Shown here: positions 57,910 through 64,000 of the stretch, one piece after another
Layout of the letters: each line of letters starts with the position of its first letter
Numbering within the stretch: position 1 is the stretch's first letter
From: Ktedonobacter robiniae
GTDB taxonomy: Bacteria > Chloroflexota > Ktedonobacteria > Ktedonobacterales > Ktedonobacteraceae
Assembly: GCF_016587375.1 (NCBI RefSeq)
Contig: NZ_BNJG01000001.1
Span: forward strand, 3,106,001 to 3,170,000
DNA length: 64,000 nucleotides
Direction of reading: 5' to 3'
The notes under the pieces: generated by a model
What the model saw: the letters and a program-made list of their open reading frames with translations, nothing else
What the model was told of the DNA's origin: nothing
Databases searched by the model: none
Translations under genes and position numbers: made by a program

Positions 57910-59823
57910 CTAGGCGAGTAAGCGCTGGAGGTCCTGTTTGAGGCTGGCATAGCTCTGGTAGCGCACCTGGGGATCTTCGGCCAGGGCGCGGCTCAAGATG
58001 GCCTCAAACTCGGCTGAGACATTGGGGTTGAGGATGCGCACAGGCGGATAGGTTGGGTAGTGGGGCGGCGCGACATTCGTGATGGCGTGGTGCATGCTGG
58101 CTGCCAGGGCATAGATACAGGTCCGGATATCGTAGGGTTTATCCTGGATGGGGAGATAGGGCGAGATCACTAGCTTGCGCGTGGTACGCTTCCCGTGCTC
58201 CAGGCGACCGCCCGCTGACTGCAAGGGGGGCGGAACCTGAAAGCCCGTCAGGTGGACGCGGTTACGCTGCTGCTCAATAATGATATTGGCGGGCGAGAGA
58301 TCATAGTGGCGCACGACGGGCTGTTGCTGCTCCAGGGCGATCAGGATGTTGAGCACGGCGAGCATGTAGGTGCGCACCTCTGCCTCGGGAATGGGGCGCA
58401 GCAGCTTCTGTAGACGTTCTTCAATGCTCTCGCCATTGATGTAAGAAAGCACCAGGTAGTAGTGGCGTCCCTCCGCGAAGCGATCCAGCACGCGTGGTAC
58501 CAGGGGATGGCGTAGGCGTGTCAAGGGTTCGGTCACGTGATCATAGTGGGCCACATCCTTGGCACGCTGTGCCAGGGGGAGATCGCTGCACTCCCAGCGC
58601 TTGAGAACGACGCGCTGATCGTTCTGGCGTTCATCGGTTGCGATGGCGACCATGGTATTGCTCTCTTCAGATTGCTTAAGCACATGTTTGATGGCATAGC
58701 GACCCTGGCGGAGCGTGACGCCTATCAGCGGGCTGCGAGGGACCATGGCGGCGGGAACGGTAAGGCGTCCACATTGGGAGCAGCAACGCTGGCCAAAGCG
58801 TACGGGGGCCTCGCAGTAGGGACAGCGCCGGTTGTCGTATTCAGCGCCACAGAAGGAGCAGCGCGCGGCGCCACTACGATTTTGTTGTCCGCAGCGCTGG
58901 CAGACATAGCGCTGTAGCGCGATCTGCACGGCCTGAGTATAGCTCCTGGCGAAATCGCTGATGCTGTTGTAACGCTGGCGATAGTTCTTGGCGAGGGCGC
59001 GCATCAAGACCGCGCTGACCTCGGAGGGGATGCGCGTATTTAAATGGTGCGGTGGCATTGGTTGCTCGCCTGCGTGCGCGTGCCACATCTCCTCAAGGCG
59101 TTTGTAGACAAAAGGTGTGCGCCCGGTAAGCAGTTCATAGCAGCAGATCGCCAGGGCGTATTGATCTGAGTCGCGGCGGGGAGTCCCCTGCCATTGCTCA
59201 AGCGGCATGTAGGCAGCGGTCCCCGTGATTTCGCCCAGCGAGGCATGCGTCTGCATTCCCAGGTAAAATGTTGTGCCGAAGTCCGCAAGCAGCACCTGGC
59301 CATTGCGTCCAATGAGCAGGTTGCCAGGTTTGACATCCTGGTGAACCAGGCCATTGTTATGCACATATTGCAGCGCTGAGGCCGTCTGGTGGATATAGGG
59401 AATGAGCTCTTCGACGAAGGCCACGCGGCGTGTCCCATCCTCGCGGCGGAAGAGATCGAGAATGGTCTGGGGAGCATACTCGGTGACCAGGTAGGGGCGT
59501 TCGTTCCCTGTGAGTTGGCCAAAGTTATATACAGGCAAAATATTGGGGTGGTGCATGGCCGCAATCCGGCGTGCCTCCTGAAAGAAGCTGGCCTGAGCCT
59601 TGGCGGTGAGCTGGTCAAGGCGCAAGACTTTTAAGGCCAGCGTGCGGCTTAGGGGCGCGGGTTCGCGTATTTTATATACCTGTCCATAGCTTCCGGCGCC
59701 GATGAAGGCCATAATTTCATATGAGCCAATGTGTGACCCTTGCACGAGGAAGTCACAGTGTTGGCAGCAAACCGCGTCAGGGGGATTGGAGTGTGTCCCA
59801 CGCGGATTCAGGCAGTAGGCCAA
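57910..59823 (-). CDS. Ser/Thr protein kinase with zinc ribbons and a second, degenerate kinase domain
   Basis: The 637-residue protein has an N-terminal zinc-ribbon-like region (CLNP...CCQHC), kinase domain 1 at about 35-300 (FIGAGSYGQVYKI, ALKVLRL with the ATP Lys, VHQDVKPGNLLI, LLADFGTTF), a cluster of Cys-pair ribbons at about 310-370 (CQRCGQQNRSGAARCSFCG, CPYCEAP, CCSQCG), and a second kinase-like domain at about 380-637. Domain 2 has VLKRW and HYDLSPANII but its DFG is TGF, so it is probably a pseudokinase. No transmembrane segment is seen. Upstream targets are unknown. Confidence 0.85.
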   Translation of the reverse strand: MAYCLNPRGTHSNPPDAVCCQHCDFLVQGSHIGSYEIMAFIGAGSYGQVYKIREPAPLSRTLALKVLRLDQLTAKAQASFFQEARRIAAMHHPNILPVYNFGQLTGNERPYLVTEYAPQTILDLFRREDGTRRVAFVEELIPYIHQTASALQYVHNNGLVHQDVKPGNLLIGRNGQVLLADFGTTFYLGMQTHASLGEITGTAAYMPLEQWQGTPRRDSDQYALAICCYELLTGRTPFVYKRLEEMWHAHAGEQPMPPHHLNTRIPSEVSAVLMRALAKNYRQRYNSISDFARSYTQAVQIALQRYVCQRCGQQNRSGAARCSFCGAEYDNRRCPYCEAPVRFGQRCCSQCGRLTVPAAMVPRSPLIGVTLRQGRYAIKHVLKQSEESNTMVAIATDERQNDQRVVLKRWECSDLPLAQRAKDVAHYDHVTEPLTRLRHPLVPRVLDRFAEGRHYYLVLSYINGESIEERLQKLLRPIPEAEVRTYMLAVLNILIALEQQQPVVRHYDLSPANIIIEQQRNRVHLTGFQVPPPLQSAGGRLEHGKRTTRKLVISPYLPIQDKPYDIRTCIYALAASMHHAITNVAPPHYPTYPPVRILNPNVSAEFEAILSRALAEDPQVRYQSYASLKQDLQRLLA

Positions 59824-59916
59824 GGACGTCTCCTACATCTTCTCTATCTGTATTAGTGGTCTTGTCTCTCTACCACATGTACGCCTGTAAGGGGGATGAG
59901 TTGCGTTCCTGACAAA

Positions 59917-59949
59917 AAAGCGGAAGAGGTCATATACCTCTTCCGCTTT
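59917..59949 (-). terminator. Intrinsic terminator of sufB
   Basis: On the minus strand AAAGCGGAAGAGGT pairs with ACCTCTTCCGCTTT and is followed by TTTTTTG, 22 bases after the sufB stop. Confidence 0.85.
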
Positions 59950-59970
59950 GAGCATGTTTGCTTATCTCTA

Positions 59971-61371
59971 CTAGCCCACGCTACCAGACATCTCAAGCTG
60001 GATCAGGCGGTTAAGCTCGACCGCGTACTCCATTGGCAACTCTTTGGTGATAGGCTCGATGAAGCCGTTGACGATGAGGGAGTAGGCTTCGGACTCGTCG
60101 AGACCGCGACTCATCAAGTAGAAGAGCTGATCCTCGCCAACCTTGGAGACGGTTGCCTCGTGCCCGATCTCGGTCTGATTCTCCTCGACGCGAATCGTCG
60201 GATAGGTATCGGTACGAGCGTTCTCGTCGAGCAGGAGCGCGTCACAGCGTACGCTGGACTTGGTGTGGTGCGCGCCTGGATTGATGCGTACGAGACCGCG
60301 ATACGATGCGCGACCAGTACCCTTGGAGACCGACTTCGACAGGATCTGTGAAGTAGTGTGAGGGGCAAGGTGCGTGATCTTCGCGCCCGCGTCCTGGTGC
60401 ATACCGTCGTTAGCGAAGGCGACCGAAAGGACGTCACCACGCGCGCCCGGCTCCATCAGCATGACGGCGGGATACTTCATCGTGACCTTAGAGCCCAGGT
60501 TACCATCGACCCACTCCATGGTGGCATCGCGGTAGGCCGCGGCACGCTTGGTCACCAGATTATAGACGTTCTTCGACCAGTTCTGGATGGTCGTGTAGCG
60601 GATGCGTGCGCCCTCCATGGCCTTGATCTCGACCACGGCGCTGTGCAGGCTGTCGCTGGTGTAGCTTGGCGCGGTACAACCCTCAACGTAGTGGACATAG
60701 GAGCCCGGCGCGGCGATAATCAGGGTGCGCTCGAACTGGCCCATGTTCTTCGCGTTAATGCGGAAGTAGGCCTGTAGAGGAATCTCTACGCGTACATTCT
60801 CCGGCACATAGACGAAGCTGCCACCGCTCCAGACGGCGCTATTGAGCGAGGCGAACTTATTATCGGAAGGCGGAACGATGGTGCCAAAGTGCTCCTTGAT
60901 CAGATCGGGATACTCGCGCAAGGCTGTATCCATATCTGTGAAGATAACGCCCAGCTTCTCAAGGTCCTCGCGCATCTTGTGATAGACGGCTTCGCTCTCG
61001 TACTGCGCGGTAACGCCCGCCAGGTATTTCTGCTCTGCCTGGGGAATACCCAGGCGGTCGAAGGTGTCTTTAATCTCAGCTGGGATATCATCCCAGGTTT
61101 TGCCCTGCTGTGGCACGGGCTTAATGTAGTAGTAGATATCGTCGAAGTTGATACCCGAGAGATCAGCACCCCAGGTGGGCATTGGACGCTTCTCAAAGAG
61201 TTTCAGGCTCTTGAGACGGAAGTCCCGCATCCAGCTGGGCTCACCCTTCATCTCAGAGATCTGTGCGACGACACGCTCATCGAGTCCCTTCTCGGACTTG
61301 TATGTATAATTTTCTGCTACATGGAACCCGGCAGTGTAGTTGCCCTGCTCCAGTTCAAATGCCTGACTCAT
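59971..61371 (-). CDS. sufB: Fe-S cluster assembly protein SufB
   Basis: The 466-residue protein has the SufB/SufD beta-helix with typical blocks ([36 protein letters not shown] near 85-120, [58 protein letters not shown] near 200-230) and the C-terminal [19 protein letters not shown]. The scaffold assembles Fe-S clusters with SufC and SufD in the cytosol. No sufC, sufD or sufS is adjacent. It has a strong promoter of its own and its own terminator, so it is transcribed alone. Confidence 0.95.
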   Translation of the reverse strand: MSQAFELEQGNYTAGFHVAENYTYKSEKGLDERVVAQISEMKGEPSWMRDFRLKSLKLFEKRPMPTWGADLSGINFDDIYYYIKPVPQQGKTWDDIPAEIKDTFDRLGIPQAEQKYLAGVTAQYESEAVYHKMREDLEKLGVIFTDMDTALREYPDLIKEHFGTIVPPSDNKFASLNSAVWSGGSFVYVPENVRVEIPLQAYFRINAKNMGQFERTLIIAAPGSYVHYVEGCTAPSYTSDSLHSAVVEIKAMEGARIRYTTIQNWSKNVYNLVTKRAAAYRDATMEWVDGNLGSKVTMKYPAVMLMEPGARGDVLSVAFANDGMHQDAGAKITHLAPHTTSQILSKSVSKGTGRASYRGLVRINPGAHHTKSSVRCDALLLDENARTDTYPTIRVEENQTEIGHEATVSKVGEDQLFYLMSRGLDESEAYSLIVNGFIEPITKELPMEYAVELNRLIQLEMSGSVG

Positions 61372-61485
61372 AAAGAATTACTCCACTCGCTGGCTGATGC
61401 CGTATTCTCTATTGGTAGTGGAAGCGCGATGCTTCCTGTAATCCATCCTGCTAATCCTTACTGGGCTACTCGGATTTTCTTTGGT

Positions 61486-61514
61486 ATTATATGTCTTTTT
61501 ATGCTGCTTGTCAA
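61486..61514 (-). promoter_or_regulatory. Sigma-70-type promoter of sufB
   Basis: On the minus strand TTGACA (61514-61509) and TATAAT (61491-61486) are perfect consensus with a 17-base spacer, about 110 bases upstream of the ATG. Confidence 0.85.
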
Positions 61515-61607
61515 GGAGAACACCGCTTGCCGACGCCCCGCCTGGCCTCTAGACGCATGTGTGACATGTGCCAGGTAAGTTGACAGGCAGAAAGGAAGGA
61601 GGGGGGA

Positions 61608-61639
61608 CGACGCTGCTGAAGCACGCGTCTACATATCAC
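61608..61639 (+). repeat. Dispersed intergenic repeat, copy B
   Basis: CGACGCTGCTGAAGCACGCG followed by TCTACATATCAC is near-identical to 3136-3167. It lies upstream of sufB and the tRNA-Arg promoter. Confidence 0.65.
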
Positions 61640-61712
61640 GGTACTAGAATCAATCGACTAGAGGGCTGCTTCTCTATAGGAGATATGGGCAGGTGCTTTT
61701 TGTGGTAAGAGC

Positions 61713-61742
61713 TTGACAGAAGGCGCATAAAGTTGCTATTAT
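61713..61742 (+). promoter_or_regulatory. Sigma-70-type promoter of tRNA-Arg
   Basis: TTGACA (61713-61718) and TATTAT (61737-61742) are 18 bases apart, 40 bases before the tRNA. Confidence 0.8.
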
Positions 61743-61781
61743 GGTGGCGTGTTTGGGGAGAGGTATCTGCTCCATACATAT

Positions 61782-61854
61782 GCGCCCATAGCTCAGTGGA
61801 TAGAGCATCGATCTTCTAAATCGGGTGTCGCAGGTTCGAATCCTGCTGGGCGCG
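61782..61854 (+). tRNA. tRNA-Arg (anticodon TCT)
   Basis: The 73-base tRNA has GCGCCCA/TGGGCGC acceptor, a D-arm GCTCAGTGGATAGAGC, anticodon loop CTTCTAA with TCT, T-arm GCAGG-TTCGAAT-CCTGC and discriminator G. CCA is not encoded. Confidence 0.95.
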
Positions 61855-61866
61855 CCCAAATTCCTA

Positions 61867-61892
61867 AAACCGCTCTAGAGGCGGTTTTTTTG
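61867..61892 (+). terminator. Intrinsic terminator of tRNA-Arg
   Basis: AACCGCTCTAGAGGCGGTTTTTTT, a 7-bp stem with a T-run, lies 12 bases after the tRNA. Confidence 0.9.
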
Positions 61893-61898
61893 TTGTTC

Positions 61899-61981
61899 GC
61901 GCTGGAGACATCGCGTCGTGATATGTAGGATGCGCGCTTTAGCAGCGCATCCTACATATCACGACGCGATGTCTCCAGCGC
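61899..61981. repeat. 37-bp perfect hairpin after tRNA-Arg
   Basis: Arms 61899-61935 and 61945-61981 are perfect reverse complements over 37 bases with loop GCTTTAGCA, the longest in the window. It follows an already complete terminator, so termination does not explain it. Its inner part contains the dispersed repeat core (GCTTTAGCAGCGCAT... ATATGTAGGATGCGC). Confidence 0.85.
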
Positions 61982-62246
61982 GGTTGGGTGGTACATAGCA
62001 GCGCTACCATTAGTAGGAACTATACATTTATCTGTTTCATGCTATACTATAGTATGTCTCTTTAACTCCTGTTGCAGAACTCAGGGGCATGGCAGCGATG
62101 CTAGCAGCGACGTCCCTATTACTCACCTTCTTACAGACATATGTTGGACTGTATTTGTAGGCGCAAGTTGTGTTGTTTGTCTTTGTAATGCGTTTGGGTG
62201 AACAGGTCTTGTCGCGCCCCCGCGACACTGAGCAAAGGGGTTTCAT

Positions 62247-63272
62247 ATGGTAGAGCATAGTGCATCGGTGACGGTCAAAGCCCCGGTCCACCAGGTTTAT
62301 GAACTCTTTACGCACTTCAATGACTTCCCCAAATTTATGCGCTTCGTCAAAGAGGTGACCTATTATGACGATCAGCGTAGCCACTGGGTTGTGCAGATGT
62401 TGGGGCGTCATGAGTGGGATGCGGTTAACGAGGATTGGATTCCAGACAAGCAGGTTGGTTGGCGCTCAGTTCGCGGCTTAAAAAATGGCGGACGCGTCAA
62501 ATTCCGTGCGCTGAACCCGCAAAGTACAGAAGTCGCGGTATATATCTACTATGTCCCGCCTACGGGTACGCTGGGACGCCTGGGTGAAAACCTGGGGGTG
62601 AATAGTTACATCGATACCGTGTTGCAGACCGAGTTGACCCATTTCGCGCGCATGGTCGAGGAGGCTCCAGAGGGGGCGCTCGATCCTATGTCATCACACT
62701 ACCTCTTCCATAAAGAGAGCGTGGTGTCTCGCGGCGAGATGACAGAGCGCCAGCGGCTCTCCATGCAACATGATCCGATGATGACGGCCCAGGCCCTAAC
62801 AGAACGCGAGCAGCGCATCGCGCAGGAGAAGGACCGCAAGCAGCGCCAGTTTCAGCAGACAAGCGAAGTGACGCGTTTGCGCCTGGAACGCGAGAAGCAG
62901 GCCCGCGAGGCGTTTCTCAAGAGCTTGGAGGAGGCACGCCAGGAAAAGCTGCAAGCCATGGCTAATGTTATTGCGGATGAGCCCCTGGAAACTTATGCGC
63001 CACACCCGGTCTATGATACGTTGGGAGGTCGCCACGCGGGCCTGGAGCGCACCAACTTTGGTGATAAGGATTCTCTGCGCCCGCGTTATCCCTGGTATAC
63101 TCAGGACCCGATGATGTCGCGCTTGCCTCCCAAGGAGAAGAATCCTGAGCAGAAATCTGTCGAGGATCTCTACGAAGAGTCGCCCTGGATGATGCTTATT
63201 CGCGGCAATCGCGATGTCTGCATTCTTAGCGACTACTATGAGCCCGGTAGTAGCGCCAATCCATCCCAGTAG
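62247..63272 (+). CDS. SRPBCC/START-like (polyketide-cyclase type) family protein
   Basis: The 341-residue protein has an SRPBCC fold at about residues 1-145 (HSASVTVKAPVHQVYELFTHFNDFPKFM, GRHEWDAVNEDWIPDKQVGW, FARMVEEAPEGALDPMSSHYLF). A charged coiled region (about 180-240, REQRIAQEKDRKQRQFQQTSEV) and a proline-rich tail with a YPWYTQDPMMSRLPPKE segment follow. The fold binds lipids or other hydrophobic ligands; its ligand is unknown. AAAGGGG precedes ATG 62247. It is the first of two tandem paralogues. Confidence 0.82.
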   Translation: MVEHSASVTVKAPVHQVYELFTHFNDFPKFMRFVKEVTYYDDQRSHWVVQMLGRHEWDAVNEDWIPDKQVGWRSVRGLKNGGRVKFRALNPQSTEVAVYIYYVPPTGTLGRLGENLGVNSYIDTVLQTELTHFARMVEEAPEGALDPMSSHYLFHKESVVSRGEMTERQRLSMQHDPMMTAQALTEREQRIAQEKDRKQRQFQQTSEVTRLRLEREKQAREAFLKSLEEARQEKLQAMANVIADEPLETYAPHPVYDTLGGRHAGLERTNFGDKDSLRPRYPWYTQDPMMSRLPPKEKNPEQKSVEDLYEESPWMMLIRGNRDVCILSDYYEPGSSANPSQ

Positions 63273-63283
63273 GGTCATGTAGT

Positions 63284-63345
63284 GGCAAAGAAAAAGGTTG
63301 TGGTTGGTGTGCCTTCGCGCACCAACCACAACCTTTTTCTTTGCC
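63284..63345 (+). terminator. 29-bp hairpin between the tandem SRPBCC genes
   Basis: Arms 63284-63312 and 63317-63345 pair over 29 bases with one G-U and loop CTTC, 12 bases after the stop of the first gene. Confidence 0.75.
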
Positions 63346-63436
63346 CGAAACTTCTCTAGCTTATGATGCGTGCTAAGAGATACATCATTGGTAGTTTGGT
63401 AATGTGAGAAGGTGAGGAGATGAGGAGAGATATCTT

Positions 63437-64000
63437 ATGGCAGAACATCATGTTTCCGTCACCGTTCGTGCGCCTGTACAGCAGGTCTATGCCTTGTTTA
63501 CGCATTTCAACGATTTCCCCAAGTTTATGCGTTTTGTGAAGGAAGTGACCTACTATGATGACCAGCGTAGCCATTGGGTGGTCCAGGTTGGAGGACGACA
63601 CGAATGGGACGCGGTTAATGAGGGCTGGATTCCTAACCAGCAGATTGGCTGGCGCTCAATAGATGGGCTGCAAAATACCGGTCGCGTCAAATTTACTCCG
63701 GTTGGTACTGGACAGACGATGGTGGATGTGTTCCTCAATTACACCCCACCTGCGGGTGCCCTCGGGGTCACCGTCGAGAAATTAGGCATGGACTCACATT
63801 TTCAGTCGGTCTTAGAAGAGGACATGCAGCATTTCGCGCGTATGGTTGAGGAGGCGCCCCCAGGCGCGCTTGATCCTATGTCATCGCACTATCTCTTCCA
63901 CGAGGGGAGCGCCGTCGCGCGTGGCGAAGCCACCAGTCGCCAGGAAGAATCCATGGCGCACGATCCGATGATGACCGAAGAGCGCCTTCGTGAGCGCGAT
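63437..64000 (+). CDS. SRPBCC/START-like family protein, tandem paralogue (3' truncated by window)
   Basis: ATG 63437 follows GAGGAGA. The 188 visible residues repeat the pattern of the previous gene (VTVRAPVQQVYALFTHFNDF, GRHEWDAVNEGWIPNQQIGW, FARMVEEAPPGALDPMSSHY LF), differing at about a quarter of positions. The frame is open to the window edge, so the C-terminus is missing. The duplication is ancient enough for scattered changes but retains the domain boundaries. Confidence 0.82.
   Translation, partial: MAEHHVSVTVRAPVQQVYALFTHFNDFPKFMRFVKEVTYYDDQRSHWVVQVGGRHEWDAVNEGWIPNQQIGWRSIDGLQNTGRVKFTPVGTGQTMVDVFLNYTPPAGALGVTVEKLGMDSHFQSVLEEDMQHFARMVEEAPPGALDPMSSHYLFHEGSAVARGEATSRQEESMAHDPMMTEERLRERD

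Overview
The window looks like a chromosomal segment of a Ktedonobacteria-type member of the Chloroflexota. This is an inference from gene content: an actinobacterial-type myo-inositol-phosphate synthase, a FliA/WhiG-type sigma factor, a zinc-ribbon Ser/Thr kinase, a type 2 IPP isomerase, tandem SRPBCC proteins, several IS families and moderate GC. No rRNA or other phylogenetic marker beyond L31 is present to prove it.

Layout. 1-7.9 kb is core: a GGDEF/MshEN-like gene end, a sugar-nucleotide epimerase, ino1, csrA, a small unknown gene, a sigma factor, two tRNA-Ser genes and a CDF cation transporter. 7.9-27.1 kb is a winged-helix YcaQ/AlkZ-like gene (minus strand) split by an 18.0 kb integrative element (8898-26896). 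The element has a large serine recombinase at its right end and a small XRE regulator divergent from it. Its cargo includes a five-gene operon with a baseplate-J-like membrane protein, two membrane-anchored phospholipase-D-fold proteins, a YdcF-like protein, two IS copies, and a complete second YcaQ-like gene just inside the left end. 27.1-64 kb is core again: a WYL regulator, a TIGR00300 protein, a two-gene Cas4-like pair, an HD hydrolase, a dipeptide epimerase and a DUF1611/DgcN-like protein flanking a ClpR-ClpP pair, a PfkB kinase, mobA, fni, purB, rpmE, glycosyltransferases, DUF1385, phosphatases, HtrA, an ECF sigma/anti-sigma pair, an ISAs1 element, citrate synthase, a double kinase, sufB, tRNA-Arg and two tandem SRPBCC genes.

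The most interesting system is the serine-recombinase element. Its two host junctions share only CTG. Joining the host sides rebuilds the YcaQ reading frame, and joining the element ends gives an attP with arms inverted around a TG dinucleotide. The recombinase gene runs through this attP. In the integrated state its stop codon lies in host DNA after a short tail, whereas in the circular state it would read into a conserved 27-residue tail encoded at the other end. A second, diverged copy of that tail (75% nucleotide identity, mostly conservative change, no indels) lies at 10310-10393. The cargo YcaQ homologue differs from the host gene at the crossover bases, so it looks protected from the recombinase.

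A second theme is the intergenic DNA. Many genes here end in very long, almost perfect hairpins (20-37 bp stems, short loops) with mutually unrelated stem sequences. At least three dispersed short repeat families also lie between genes.
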